Positions 36,825-46,153 of a stretch of 64,000 bases of DNA are shown piece by piece (the first letter of the stretch is position 1; each line of letters begins with the position of its first letter). Both the position numbers and the translations under genes were made by a program. The DNA is from Comamonadaceae bacterium. Its GTDB lineage: Bacteria; Pseudomonadota; Gammaproteobacteria; Burkholderiales; Burkholderiaceae_C. The stretch lies in contig CANGNS010000012.1 of assembly GCA_947455465.1 (NCBI GenBank), positions 41,084-105,083 of the forward strand, written 5' to 3'. The notes under the pieces were generated by a model. The model did no database searches and was not told the origin of the DNA. It was given only the letters and a program-made list of their open reading frames with translations.

Positions 36825-36855
36825 GGCAAGCTCAATCATGGATATTGAGCTTGCC
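36825..36855. terminator. 12-bp perfect inverted repeat after the Nudix gene
   Basis: GGCAAGCTCAAT and ATTGAGCTTGCC pair perfectly around a 7-base loop, 13 bases after the Nudix stop. This is a strong hairpin, but it is followed by AATTAG and not a T-run, so it could be a weak terminator or mRNA-stabilising structure. Confidence 0.5.
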
Positions 36856-36951
36856 AATTAGACGCCGTCACGCCCAGGGGTTAAGCTGGCGCGGTCTTTG
36901 GGCCATTGTGTTCAGAGCAAACGCGTTTTCTTTAACCCTTAGGAGATTTCC

Positions 36952-37374
36952 ATGGCAGCACTTAAAGGCTCCAAAACGGAAGAAAACCTGAAGGCCGCCT
37001 TCGCAGGCGAGTCCCAGGCCAACCGCCGTTACCTGTATTTCGCGAACAAAGCCGACGTTGAAGGCCAACCCGACGTGGCCGCGCTGTTCCGCTCGACCGC
37101 TGAAGGCGAGACCGGACACGCCCACGGCCACCTCGAGTGGCTCGAGCAGTGCGGCGACCCCGCCACCGGCATGCCTTTTGGTAGCACCCGTGACAACCTG
37201 GCCTCTGCAGTGGCTGGCGAGACCCACGAGTACACCGACATGTACCCCGGCATGGCTAAAACCGCCCGCGACGAAGGCCACGACGAAGTGGCTGACTGGT
37301 TCGAGACCCTGGCCAAAGCAGAGCGTTCACACGCTAACCGCTACGCCAAGGCCCTGGCCGAACTGGCTGATTGA
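36952..37374 (+). CDS. rubrerythrin (ferritin-like domain only)
   Basis: 140 residues. A four-helix ferritin-like di-iron domain with the four ligand regions [30 protein letters not shown] and AERSHANRY. The C-terminal rubredoxin domain of classical rubrerythrin (about 190 residues) is absent. Rubrerythrins reduce hydrogen peroxide. TTAGGAG precedes the ATG. It heads a cluster with an Fe-S oxidoreductase and DUF3501, which suggests its electrons come from there. Confidence 0.93.
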   Translation: MAALKGSKTEENLKAAFAGESQANRRYLYFANKADVEGQPDVAALFRSTAEGETGHAHGHLEWLEQCGDPATGMPFGSTRDNLASAVAGETHEYTDMYPGMAKTARDEGHDEVADWFETLAKAERSHANRYAKALAELAD

Positions 37375-37383
37375 TAGCACCCG

Positions 37384-37411
37384 GGCGCCTGTCTGCCAGC
37401 AGGCAGGCGCC
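37384..37411 (+). promoter_or_regulatory. strong hairpin between rubrerythrin and Fe-S genes
   Basis: Bases 37384-37395 and 37400-37411 form a 12-bp stem (one G-U pair) around the loop CCAG. It lies 9 bases after the rubrerythrin stop and has no U-run. It may stabilise the rubrerythrin message or reduce read-through into the Fe-S gene. Confidence 0.5.
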
Positions 37412-37506
37412 TTGGAGTTGTCCGGCCTGGGCATTGCAGCGCAGCGCCCAGGCCCGAACATTCCCCGCAACCGCGCGCCCCACGCGCCCACCCCACGAGA
37501 ACTTGT

Positions 37507-38856
37507 ATGGCTACCGAAGGCAATTTGCAGGCACCCACGCGCCATCCCATCGACTGGAAAAACCCCGAGTACTACAACGAGGAGGCGGTTTTCCACGAGA
37601 TGGAGCGCATTTTTGACATTTGCCACGGCTGCCGCCGCTGCGTGAGCTTGTGCGGTTCCTTCCCGACCTTGTTTGACCTCGTGGACGAAAGCGCCACCAT
37701 GGAAGTCGATGGTGTGAACAAACAAGATTACTGGAAAGTGGTGGACCAGTGCTATCTGTGCGACCTGTGCTACCTGACCAAGTGCCCCTACGTGCCGCCG
37801 CACGAGTTCAACCTGGACTTTCCGCACACCATGCTGCGGGCAAAAGCCATCAAGTTCAAAAACGGCGAAGTCGGCGCGGGCGAGAAGTTTCTGGCCAGCA
37901 CCGATGTGCATGGATCGCTGGCCGGCATCCCCATCGTGGTGCAAACCGTTAATGCAGTGAGTAAAACCAAGGTGGCGCGCCAGGTGATGGAATCGACCCT
38001 GGGCGTGGACAAAGACGCCTGGATGCCCGAGCTGGCCACCCAGACCTTCCGCGCCAGCGCTCCCAAAGCCAAGGCGACGGTGGTGCAAAACGGCGAAAAA
38101 ACGCCGGGCAAGGTGGCGATTTTTTCCACCTGCTATATCAATTACAACGAGCCAGGCATCGGGCTGGACTTGCTCAAGATCCTGGACCACAACGACATTC
38201 CCTACGTCATCGTGGACAAAGAAAAATGCTGCGGCATGCCCAAGCTGGAGCTGGGCGATCTGGACGCGGTCAATGAATCCAAAGAGGCCAATATCCCGGT
38301 GCTGGCGCGCTACGCGCGCCTGGGGTATGCCATTTTGGCCGCCGTGCCTAGCTGCGCGCTCATGTTTAAACAAGAAATTCCGCTGATGTACCCGCACGAC
38401 GTGGATGTGCAGCTGGTCAAAGAAAACATGTGGGACCCCTTTGAGTACCTGATGCAGCGCAAGCGCGACGGTCTGCTCAAAACCGAGTTCAGCACGCCCC
38501 TGGGCAATGTGAGCTACCAAATGCCCTGCCATGGCCGGGTGCAAAACATCGGCAAGAAGACCGAGGAAATGCTCAAAATGATTCCCGGCACCACGGTGCA
38601 GACGCACGAGCGCTGCTCCGGCCACGCGGGAACTTTTGGCGTCAAAAAAGCCACCCACCAGCAGGCCATGAAGATCGGCAAACCACTCTTTAAAGCCATG
38701 GCGACCATGAAGGACGGCAGCAAGCCCGACTACATCAGCTCGGACTGCCCGCTGGGCGGCCACCATATTGCCCAAGGCTTTGAAGTCAACGGCCTGGGCG
38801 CGCCCACCCAAGAACACCCCTTAAGCCTGGTCGCCAAGGCCTACGGCCTGACCTGA
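37507..38856 (+). CDS. double-[4Fe-4S] CCG-domain oxidoreductase (GlpC/HdrD-like)
   Basis: 449 residues. Two [4Fe-4S] cysteine clusters at C39-x2-C42-x2-C45-x3-C49 and C82-x2-C85-x2-C88-x4-C93, followed by two CCG-type domains (FSTCY with KCCGMPKLE; MPCHGRVQ with RCSGHAG). This is the layout of GlpC and HdrD electron-transfer subunits. No flavoprotein partner is near; instead rubrerythrin and DUF3501 flank it. It may pass electrons to the rubrerythrin or to quinones. Confidence 0.92.
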   Translation: MATEGNLQAPTRHPIDWKNPEYYNEEAVFHEMERIFDICHGCRRCVSLCGSFPTLFDLVDESATMEVDGVNKQDYWKVVDQCYLCDLCYLTKCPYVPPHEFNLDFPHTMLRAKAIKFKNGEVGAGEKFLASTDVHGSLAGIPIVVQTVNAVSKTKVARQVMESTLGVDKDAWMPELATQTFRASAPKAKATVVQNGEKTPGKVAIFSTCYINYNEPGIGLDLLKILDHNDIPYVIVDKEKCCGMPKLELGDLDAVNESKEANIPVLARYARLGYAILAAVPSCALMFKQEIPLMYPHDVDVQLVKENMWDPFEYLMQRKRDGLLKTEFSTPLGNVSYQMPCHGRVQNIGKKTEEMLKMIPGTTVQTHERCSGHAGTFGVKKATHQQAMKIGKPLFKAMATMKDGSKPDYISSDCPLGGHHIAQGFEVNGLGAPTQEHPLSLVAKAYGLT

Positions 38857-38878
38857 TATTTTTCGAAAGAACCCTGCT

Positions 38879-39475
38879 ATGCAACTGACCGGACACATCA
38901 CCCCCGAAAGCCTCATGACCTTGGAGGCTTACACCAAATACCGCAAAACCCACAAGGCCGAGGTCATGGCGCACCGCAAAATGCGCAGCGTCGCCCTGGG
39001 CGAGAACATGACCCTGCAATTTGAGAGCGAGACCACCATCCGCTACCAAATCCAGGAAATGCTGCGCATCGAGAAAATTTTCGAAGAAGAAGGCATCCTG
39101 CAAGAAATCGAGGCCTACGCGCCTTTGATGCCCGATGGCGGCAACTGGAAAGCCACCATGCTGCTCGAATACCCGGATATCCACGAGCGCAAGCGCGAGC
39201 TGGCACGCCTCATTGGCGTGGAAGACCGCATGTTTGTCGAGGTAGAAGGCCAGGCGCGGGTCTACGCCATCGCCGACGAAGACCTAGACCGTGAGAACGA
39301 GGAGAAAACCTCGGCGGTGCACTTTGTGCGCTTTGAGCTGACGCCTGCGATGTGCGCCGCCGTCAAAGCGGGTGCCAGCGTGAAACTGGGCTGCGACCAC
39401 ACCAACTACCCGGCGCATACCAGCATCGCTGCGGAAACTTTGGCCAGCTTGGCCGGAGATTTGCGGAGCTCGTAG
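38879..39475 (+). CDS. DUF3501 family protein
   Basis: 198 residues of the DUF3501 family, whose members usually sit beside a rubrerythrin and a CCG Fe-S protein as here. Soluble, rich in Glu and Lys; there are only two Cys (FELTPAMCAAV and KLGCDH), close to a C-terminal HTNYPAHT segment. No known fold could be recognised. The ATG is 22 bases after the Fe-S gene stop. A bidirectional terminator follows. Confidence 0.85.
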   Translation: MQLTGHITPESLMTLEAYTKYRKTHKAEVMAHRKMRSVALGENMTLQFESETTIRYQIQEMLRIEKIFEEEGILQEIEAYAPLMPDGGNWKATMLLEYPDIHERKRELARLIGVEDRMFVEVEGQARVYAIADEDLDRENEEKTSAVHFVRFELTPAMCAAVKAGASVKLGCDHTNYPAHTSIAAETLASLAGDLRSS

Positions 39476-39497
39476 TGGACCGACCTGCGCACCATAA

Positions 39498-39523
39498 AAA
39501 AGGGCTGCTTAGGCAGCCCTTTT
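39498..39523. terminator. bidirectional intrinsic terminator
   Basis: AAAAGGGCTGC and GCAGCCCTTTT pair around the loop TTAG. The T-run on the plus strand and the A-run (T-run on the minus strand) let it end both the DUF3501 transcript and the convergent tctA transcript. It begins 22 bases after the DUF3501 stop and 9 bases past tctA. Confidence 0.9.
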
Positions 39524-39531
39524 AATTTGCA

Positions 39532-41022
39532 TCACGCCGCCTTCGGTTTACGTGAATCTAGGAAGAAGGCAATCAGCTGCCAAGCCACAAATATTCCGAT
39601 CAAAGCCAGCAAGGTGCCGCTGATCGGGCGGGTGAAAAAGGTACCGAAATTACCGCGGCTGAGCAGCAGCGCGCGACGGAAATACTCCTCCAACATGGGA
39701 CCCAAAATGAAGCCGAGCATGAGCGGCGCAGCCTCTAGGCCCAAGCGCATGAACATATAGCCGATTAAACCAAAGGTGGCGGTAATGTAAACATCGTCCA
39801 AGCTGTTATTGATACTGAAAGTACCTACACAGCAAAAGAACAAAATAGACGGGAACAATACGCTGAATGGGATTTTGAAAACCGTCAGCCAGTAACGCAC
39901 CAGTGGCACGTTTAAAACCACCAAAAACACATTACCAATCCACATACTGGCCACCAGGCCCCAAAACAAGTCGGGGTGGGTAGCAATCATGTTCGGGCCG
40001 GGTTGCACGCCTTTGACGATAAAGGCCGCCATCATGAGCGCCATCACCGCATTTTCTGGAATGCCGATACTCATCAAGGGAATAAAACTGGTGCGCGCAG
40101 CCGCTTCGTCTGCGGCCGCTTGCCCTGCTACGCCCTCGATAGCTCCATGGCCGATTTCGGCGCTGTATTTGCTAAAGCGCTTTTCTGCGGCATAGGCCGC
40201 AAACTGCGCCAAAACCGGGCCGCCGCCAGGCAAGATGCCCATAACAGAACCAATCACGCTTCCGCGCAGCGCGCTGGGAATAATCCGCTTAAATTCCGGC
40301 CAGGTCGGAATCAGATTGATTTCGCCGCTGAAAGGGGTTAATTCCTGGTGGTTGTCCAGATTTTTTACAATCTCGGCAATACCAAAGCAACCAAGCGCGA
40401 TGCTGATCAAGCCAATGCCATCCATCAGGAAAGGCAAATCCATGGTGAAACGCATTTGGCCGCTGTTTACGTCGGTTCCAATCGATCCGAGCAATATGCC
40501 GATCATAGTCATAGCCAGACCATTCAGAATGCTTCCGGTAGTCACGAAACTTACGCAGAAAAATCCGAAAAGCATCAGCGCACAATAATCTGCCGGGCCA
40601 AACATCAGGCCCACTTCGCCGAGTAAAGGCGATAGGGTGGCAAGCACCACAATGGCTACCGTACCGCCTATAAAGCTGGAAATACCTGCCGTAAACAAGG
40701 CCAAACCGGTCTGGCCTTTCAGTGTCATTTGGTAGCCGTCAATACACGCCACGATACTGCTGGCATGCGGTATTTTCATGGTGATCGCGCTCACACTATC
40801 GCCATACTGGGCACCGTAGTAAATACCGGCCAGCATGATCAAGGAGCCGTCGGTAGGGATCGAATACGTCAGCGGCAGCAACAAGCTGATCGTGGACAGC
40901 GGACCCAAGCCAGGCAGCAGGCCGATCAAGGTACCGACCACGCAGCCGATGGCGCAGTACATCAGGTTTTGGACGGTTAGCGCGTGCTCAAAACCAAAAG
41001 CAAGGTTGTTGATAATGTCCAT
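39532..41022 (-). CDS. tctA: tripartite tricarboxylate transporter, large permease TctA
   Basis: 496 residues with about 12 helices. The LPGLGPLSTISLLLPL and YGAQYGDSVSA segments and the later ILPGGGPVLAQFAAY repeat are typical of TctA. It works with TctB and a periplasmic TctC protein to import tricarboxylates or related acids. The start overlaps the tctB stop by one base (TAATG). No tctC gene is in the window. Confidence 0.93.
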   Translation of the reverse strand: MDIINNLAFGFEHALTVQNLMYCAIGCVVGTLIGLLPGLGPLSTISLLLPLTYSIPTDGSLIMLAGIYYGAQYGDSVSAITMKIPHASSIVACIDGYQMTLKGQTGLALFTAGISSFIGGTVAIVVLATLSPLLGEVGLMFGPADYCALMLFGFFCVSFVTTGSILNGLAMTMIGILLGSIGTDVNSGQMRFTMDLPFLMDGIGLISIALGCFGIAEIVKNLDNHQELTPFSGEINLIPTWPEFKRIIPSALRGSVIGSVMGILPGGGPVLAQFAAYAAEKRFSKYSAEIGHGAIEGVAGQAAADEAAARTSFIPLMSIGIPENAVMALMMAAFIVKGVQPGPNMIATHPDLFWGLVASMWIGNVFLVVLNVPLVRYWLTVFKIPFSVLFPSILFFCCVGTFSINNSLDDVYITATFGLIGYMFMRLGLEAAPLMLGFILGPMLEEYFRRALLLSRGNFGTFFTRPISGTLLALIGIFVAWQLIAFFLDSRKPKAA

Positions 41023-41444
41023 TAGAGAATCGGTAGGTTAAGGTGAAGCAAATATTTAAAACCGCAGGCTACCAGCAGCAAGCCGATGGCAATTTTCACG
41101 TTGCGGACCATGGAATTATTTTGGCCCGCATAGGAGGCAGAAAAAGCCAAAAAGAAAATACCCACCAACATATTGACGTGCTCGGAGATAAATGCAAAGC
41201 CCGCCAAGCTAAAAATAATGATGAAAATATTTCTGAAGTTGTAATCAATAGGCACCGGCGCCACATACCGCGAGCGAATCACGGACGACAAGCCAATTAA
41301 AAACAACAAAATACTTACCACCAGCGGAAACAAGCCCGGCCCCGCACGGCTGAAATCGCCCATCTTGTAGCTAAAAGAGGTCAATCCAAACAGGAGGGAT
41401 ACGGCCACCAAAAACAGACCGCGAACGAAATTTAAATTATTCAT
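41022..41444 (-). CDS. tctB: tripartite tricarboxylate transporter, small permease TctB
   Basis: 140 residues with four hydrophobic helices, as in TctB; the FSRAGPGLFPLVV segment in the first loop is characteristic. The ATG at 41444 begins MNNLNFVRG; the longer frame to 41489 adds an unlikely N-terminus. Base composition is poorer in G+C than neighbours. The gap upstream (41445-41556) holds the only room for its promoter. Confidence 0.87.
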   Translation of the reverse strand: MNNLNFVRGLFLVAVSLLFGLTSFSYKMGDFSRAGPGLFPLVVSILLFLIGLSSVIRSRYVAPVPIDYNFRNIFIIIFSLAGFAFISEHVNMLVGIFFLAFSASYAGQNNSMVRNVKIAIGLLLVACGFKYLLHLNLPIL

Positions 41445-41556
41445 AAATCGAATATTTAGAAAAGAAACCGTACGCTGGCAACCACCCAATGAGATGGTGT
41501 ACCAAGCCGTCGTACTATAACAACATAGCCCCTCTTGCAGCGCTAGGGAATACCCT

Positions 41557-42309
41557 CTACGCCGGCTGCATAGCCCGTGCCCATTTCAGCGCCGGCAAAC
41601 CCCAATGTTCCTGGATATACGCGGCGCGTTTTTTTAATACTTCGCTGTCGGGCCGCGTGGCGGTGCGCTGGGCTAGCACCACCGTATTGCCCTCACGGGT
41701 GGCTTTGAAAGCCCAAATCGCATCGCGCCCGAAGGCCTGGGCAATGCTGTTGACGCTGCGAGCAAAGCTGGAGCTGCGGCCAAACAAATTCACCGTCATG
41801 CAGCCGTCGGACGTCAAAGTACTGCGGCAATGGGCGTAGAAGTCGGGGCTGTCGAGCACCGGGGCGGCGGCGTCCTGGTCGTACAAGTCCACCTGCAGGG
41901 CGTCCACGCTGCCTTGCCATTGCGGTTGGCAGATTTCCTGGGCAGCATCGGCCAGCACCACGTGCAGGCGCGGGTGGTCAGTGGGCAGGGCAAACCAGCC
42001 CCGGCAGGCGTGCAGCACTTGGGGGTTGAGTTCGATGGCGGTGCTGCGCATACCCACCTCCAAGGCGCAAAACTTGCTCAACGAGCCTGCGCCCAGGCCC
42101 AGTTGCAGCGCCCGACGCATGGGCGCAGTGGCCGGGTCGACCAGCAGCAGCCAGGCCATCATGCGTTGCACGTACTCATGCACCAGCACGGTGGGCGCGT
42201 CCACGCGCATGGAGCCTTGGATCCAGATGCTGCCCAAATGCAAATGCCGCACCAGCCCCTCTTCGGAGAAATTGACTTCGGGCGGTTCGGTGGCGAGGTT
42301 TTTTTTCAA
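41557..42309 (-). CDS. spermidine-synthase-like methyltransferase-fold protein
   Basis: 250 residues if it starts at the TTG at 42309 (AGG 6 bases upstream); no ATG fits the conserved N-terminus and the upstream frame is inside tatD. The Rossmann-like motif LQLGLGAGSLSKFC and the following IELNPQV recall spermidine synthase (SpeE-like) proteins, but the DD/DE diamine residues are not obvious. The start codon is uncertain. Confidence 0.75.
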   Translation of the reverse strand: MKKNLATEPPEVNFSEEGLVRHLHLGSIWIQGSMRVDAPTVLVHEYVQRMMAWLLLVDPATAPMRRALQLGLGAGSLSKFCALEVGMRSTAIELNPQVLHACRGWFALPTDHPRLHVVLADAAQEICQPQWQGSVDALQVDLYDQDAAAPVLDSPDFYAHCRSTLTSDGCMTVNLFGRSSSFARSVNSIAQAFGRDAIWAFKATREGNTVVLAQRTATRPDSEVLKKRAAYIQEHWGLPALKWARAMQPA

Positions 42310-42352
42310 GCGGAGCCTATGGCGAAAAAGGTGATCGGTATGCAGCGCTGGT

Positions 42353-43189
42353 TTATACCAGTGCCGCCAATTTGGGCAGCGCTTGCGCCGTGTTGGCCTG
42401 CAGTGCCACCTGCAGGTCCGCCAGCGCCAGGCCGCGCAGCTGCGCCAGCACCTGGCCGATGCGCGGCAACTGTGTCGGGCTGTTGCGTCCCTGGTGCTGG
42501 CCTTGCCCACGGGCCTGCGCAGTGACGTACAGCCACTGTGGCGGAATATCGGGCGCATCGGTCTCGAGCACCAAGGCCTCCAGGGGCAAGCTGCTGGCCA
42601 GGCGGCGCAGCTGCAAGGCCTGCGGGAAACTCAGCGCCCCGCCAAAGCCCAGCTTGAGCCCCAGCTCGACAAAGGCTTGCGCCTGCGCCGCGCTGCCATT
42701 AAAGGCATGGGCCATGCCAAGCCACAGCTGCCCGCCCTGCTCGGCGCGCAAGTATTTGAGCAAGCGGTCTGCGCTGCGCCGCACATGCAGCAGCACCGGC
42801 AAGTCGTGCTGGCGTGCCAGCCTGAGCTGGGCTTGGTAAAAAAACTCTTGTTTAGCGCGCATCTCAGGCGTGCACAGTGCGGGCACGAAAAAGTCCAGGC
42901 CGATTTCTCCCACCGCCACCAAGCGCGGGTCGCTGCGCCGCGCCGTCAGTTCGGCGTCCAGGGCTTGTAAGTCAGATTCCTGCGCCTGCGGCACATACAG
43001 CGGGTGAATGCCTAGTGCATAGGCGTCGCGCTGCTCATGTGCAAGCAGGCGTACCGCATTCCAGTTGGCGCGCTCTACGGCGGGGATGACACACAGGCCA
43101 ACACCCGCAGCGCGCGCCAGGGCACGGTCGGGGGCGCGGTCCGCGTCAAATTCGGCGGCGTCCAGGTGCGCGTGGCTGTCTATCCACAT
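42353..43189 (-). CDS. TatD-family metal-dependent hydrolase
   Basis: 278 residues. A TIM-barrel metallohydrolase with the HAHLD start (IDSHAHLD), AVGEIGLDFF, LPVLLHVR and LETDAPDIPP metal-ligand segments; TatD members act as nucleases in DNA repair or quality control. The ATG at 43189 lies 33 bases past the lolD stop and the strand is the same. Confidence 0.92.
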   Translation of the reverse strand: MWIDSHAHLDAAEFDADRAPDRALARAAGVGLCVIPAVERANWNAVRLLAHEQRDAYALGIHPLYVPQAQESDLQALDAELTARRSDPRLVAVGEIGLDFFVPALCTPEMRAKQEFFYQAQLRLARQHDLPVLLHVRRSADRLLKYLRAEQGGQLWLGMAHAFNGSAAQAQAFVELGLKLGFGGALSFPQALQLRRLASSLPLEALVLETDAPDIPPQWLYVTAQARGQGQHQGRNSPTQLPRIGQVLAQLRGLALADLQVALQANTAQALPKLAALV

Positions 43190-43222
43190 GCCGCTTGGCC
43201 TTTGCCTCGTTGTACCGGCGCT

Positions 43223-43930
43223 TTACGCGGACGCGCTGTGCAACACGCCGCCGTCCAGCCGCAGCACGCGGCTGCATTTGGCGGCCAGGCTGCCGTCATG
43301 GCTGACCAGGACGAAGGCCGTGCCCTGGTCGCGTGCCAGTTGCAGCATCAGGGCAAACACGCCGTCGGCGGTGCTGCGGTCTAGGTTGCCCGTGGGCTCG
43401 TCGGCCAGCACGCAGTCGGGCTGGGTGACCAGCGCGCGGGCAATGGCCACCCGCTGGCGCTCGCCGCCCGAGAGTTCGGCCGGCCGGTGTTCGGCGCGCG
43501 CGCCCAGGCCCACTTTGTCCAGCATCGCCATGGCGGCAGCGCGGGCTTGCGCCGGGTCGCTGCGGCGCAAAGTCAGCGGCATGGCCACGTTGTCCAGCGC
43601 ACTGAACTCGGGCAAGAGGTGGTGGAACTGGTACACAAAGCCCAAATGCCGGTTGCGCAAGCGCCCCTGGGCCGCAGCGTCTAACTGGGCCAGCGGCTGT
43701 CCGCACAAAACCACCTCGCCAGTGCTGGGCGTGTCCAGCCCGCCCAGCAAATGCAAAAGCGTGCTTTTGCCCGAGCCCGAGGAGCCCACAATAGCCACCG
43801 TCTCGCCCCGGTGCACCTGCAAATGCACGCCACGCAGCACGGTTACGTCGAGCCGCCCTTCCTGGAAACGCTTGCCCAGGTTGGCGCAACTGAGCAAAGG
43901 CTCTGGCGAGGTGTGCTGCGTTTCACTCAT
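43223..43930 (-). CDS. lolD: lipoprotein-releasing ABC transporter ATPase LolD
   Basis: 235 residues. Walker [11 protein letters not shown], the signature LSGGERQR and Walker B ADEPTG are clear, with the short LolD-type sequence [12 protein letters not shown]. It powers release of lipoproteins from the inner membrane to LolA. The start at 43930 overlaps the lolC stop by 8 bases, so lolC is upstream in the same transcript. Confidence 0.95.
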   Translation of the reverse strand: MSETQHTSPEPLLSCANLGKRFQEGRLDVTVLRGVHLQVHRGETVAIVGSSGSGKSTLLHLLGGLDTPSTGEVVLCGQPLAQLDAAAQGRLRNRHLGFVYQFHHLLPEFSALDNVAMPLTLRRSDPAQARAAAMAMLDKVGLGARAEHRPAELSGGERQRVAIARALVTQPDCVLADEPTGNLDRSTADGVFALMLQLARDQGTAFVLVSHDGSLAAKCSRVLRLDGGVLHSASA

Positions 43931-45179
43931 AGCGCAGCGCCTCTGCCGGTTTGACTTGCGATGCGCGCCAGCTGGGGTAAATCGTGGCGGCAAAGGCCAG
44001 CACCAGACTAATGAGCGCAATGGGCACGATATCAGCCGACTGCGGGTCGCTGGGCATGCGGCTGATCAGGTAAATATCCTGCGGCAAAAAGTGCGCGCCC
44101 AGCGCATGCTCAAGGACCGGGACGATGACGTCAATATTGAAGGCCACACCCAAACCCAACAGGAGGCCGCTCAACGTCCCGATCACACCAACCATGGCGC
44201 CTTGCACCACAAAAATGCCCATGATGCTCGCCGGGCTGGCGCCCAGGGTGCGCAAGATGGCGATGTCGGCGCGTTTGTCGGTCACCGTCATCACCAGGGT
44301 GCTGACTAAATTGAAGGCGGCGACGGCCACGATCAGCGTGAGGATGATGAACATCATGCGCTTTTCCACCTGCACGGCAGCAAACCAGCTGCGGTTTTGT
44401 TGCGACCAATCGCGCACCGCCACCTCCGGGCCTAAATCGGCGCGCAAGGCCTGCGCAACCAAGGGCGCCTGGTGCAAATCGCGCAGCTTCAGGCGCACAC
44501 CGCTGGGGCCTTCGAGCCGGAAAATGCGGGCTGCGTCGTCCAGATGCACCAGCGCCAAGGTCGAGTCGTACTCAAAATGCCCGGAATCGAAAGTGCCCAG
44601 CACCTCCATTTGCTTGAGGCGCGGCACCACGCCGGCCGGCGTAAGCTGGCCGCTGGGCGCGATCAGCGTGACCGGATCGCCCGCGCGCACGCCCAGGGCG
44701 CGCGCCAGCTCGGCGCCCAGCACCACGCCAAAGCGGCCCGGGCGCAGCTGCTGCAGCGCGGCGCGCTGCTCGGGGCGGGCAAGGTCGGTGACCTCGGGCT
44801 CGAGCACCGGGTCGATGCCGCGCACCAACACGCCATGCATTTCGTCGCCGCGCGCCAGCAAGGCCTGCGCGGCAATAAAAGGCGCGGCACCGACCACCTG
44901 CGAATTGCGCCGCGCTTGCAAGAGCGTTTGCGCCGCATCGGGCAGGGCCGCGCCGTTGGCGGCATAAATTTCGATGTGCGAGACCACGCTGAGCATGCGG
45001 TCGCGCACTTCGCGCTGGAAACCATTCATGACGCTGAGCACAATGATCAGCGCCGCCACCCCCAGCGCAATACCCAGCATGGAGACGCCCGAAATAAAGG
45101 AGATAAAGCCATTGCGCCGTGTGCTGCGGCCCGCCCGCGTGTAGCGCCAGCCGATGCGAAGTTCAAAAGGTAGGTTCAT
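43923..45179 (-). CDS. lolC: lipoprotein-releasing ABC transporter permease LolC/E
   Basis: 418 residues. One N-terminal helix (about 25-55), a large periplasmic domain (about 60-260) and three C-terminal helices ending in [15 protein letters not shown]. The [21 protein letters not shown] segment is diagnostic of LolC/LolE. Only one permease gene is present, so a LolF-like homodimer is possible, but this cannot be decided by eye. Confidence 0.95.
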   Translation of the reverse strand: MNLPFELRIGWRYTRAGRSTRRNGFISFISGVSMLGIALGVAALIIVLSVMNGFQREVRDRMLSVVSHIEIYAANGAALPDAAQTLLQARRNSQVVGAAPFIAAQALLARGDEMHGVLVRGIDPVLEPEVTDLARPEQRAALQQLRPGRFGVVLGAELARALGVRAGDPVTLIAPSGQLTPAGVVPRLKQMEVLGTFDSGHFEYDSTLALVHLDDAARIFRLEGPSGVRLKLRDLHQAPLVAQALRADLGPEVAVRDWSQQNRSWFAAVQVEKRMMFIILTLIVAVAAFNLVSTLVMTVTDKRADIAILRTLGASPASIMGIFVVQGAMVGVIGTLSGLLLGLGVAFNIDVIVPVLEHALGAHFLPQDIYLISRMPSDPQSADIVPIALISLVLAFAATIYPSWRASQVKPAEALRYE

Positions 45180-45235
45180 CACTGGCCGATTGTGGCAGCT
45201 TCGGCGCTGCGCCCGGGTGCGGGACAATGCCGCCC

Positions 45236-46153
45236 ATGCACCTTGTGATCTCCCACGCCGCGCCCCCAGGCCCGCGCTGCCGCGCGGCAAGCCGCACCCT
45301 GGCCTTGCCCGCGCTGCAAACCCTGCTGGCGCGCGCCCGCGCGCAGCGCGCGCTACCGGCCAGCGACACCGATCTGTGCCCGCTGCCCGAGCGCCTGGTG
45401 GCCGGCACGCAGGTGCCCGACGGCCTGGTGCCCTGGGCCGCCTGGAAGGCGCAGGCCGCCGGTTTGTACCAAAGCGGCCAGGCCTGGGCGTTGATCACGC
45501 CCTGCCATTTGCAAGTTCACGCCGACCATGTCGCCATGCACGACCCCCACCGCCTGCAACTCGATGAAGGCCCGTCCCGCGCCCTGCTCGATGCGATGGC
45601 GCCCTATTTTGCGGAAGACGGCATCACGCTGCACTGGCACAGCCCGCGCACCTGGCTGGCCCAGGGCGCAGCGCTGCAAGACCTGCCCACCGCCGCCCTG
45701 GCCCGGGTGCGCGGCCAGCCCATAGACCCCTGGATACCGCGCCAAGCGCAGGCTGGCGGCTTGCGCCGCCTGCAAAACGAGATGCAAATGCTGCTCTACA
45801 CCCACCCGGTGAACGACGCCCGCAGCGCCGCCGGGCAGAGCCCCGTCAACGGCTTTTGGATCAGCGGCACCGGCGCACCCCAGCCACCCCGAGGCCAGTT
45901 GCTCGACCTGCTGGCCCGCAGCGCCGCCCAAGACGACCCCCAGGCTTGGTGCACCGCCTGGCAGACCTTGGACGCCGGCCCCTTGGCCCAGGCCCTGGCG
46001 CGCCACACCCGCAACCCCGAAGAGCCGCTGTGCATCAGCCTGTGCGGTACAGCGCAAGGGCGCAGCTACACCCTAGGCGCACCCAGCGCCTGGCAACGGT
46101 TGGCCCAGCTATTTGCTGCGCGACGCCCCCACACTTATTTAAACGACTTATGA
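45236..46153 (+). CDS. phosphoglycerate-mutase-like protein upstream of recJ
   Basis: 305 residues, Pro/Ala-rich and poorly conserved at the start. It resembles proteins annotated in betaproteobacteria as cofactor-independent phosphoglycerate mutase-like or RpfE-type regulatory proteins that sit directly before recJ. I cannot see a complete catalytic set. Start at 45236 is chosen over 45227 because MHLVISHA fits such starts. Its stop overlaps the recJ ATG (ATGA), so they are translated together. Confidence 0.75.
   Translation: MHLVISHAAPPGPRCRAASRTLALPALQTLLARARAQRALPASDTDLCPLPERLVAGTQVPDGLVPWAAWKAQAAGLYQSGQAWALITPCHLQVHADHVAMHDPHRLQLDEGPSRALLDAMAPYFAEDGITLHWHSPRTWLAQGAALQDLPTAALARVRGQPIDPWIPRQAQAGGLRRLQNEMQMLLYTHPVNDARSAAGQSPVNGFWISGTGAPQPPRGQLLDLLARSAAQDDPQAWCTAWQTLDAGPLAQALARHTRNPEEPLCISLCGTAQGRSYTLGAPSAWQRLAQLFAARRPHTYLNDL

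Noticed and set aside
41557..42558. longer frame for the spermidine-synthase-like gene
   Set aside because: The part above 42309 lies inside tatD in another frame and has no family similarity.
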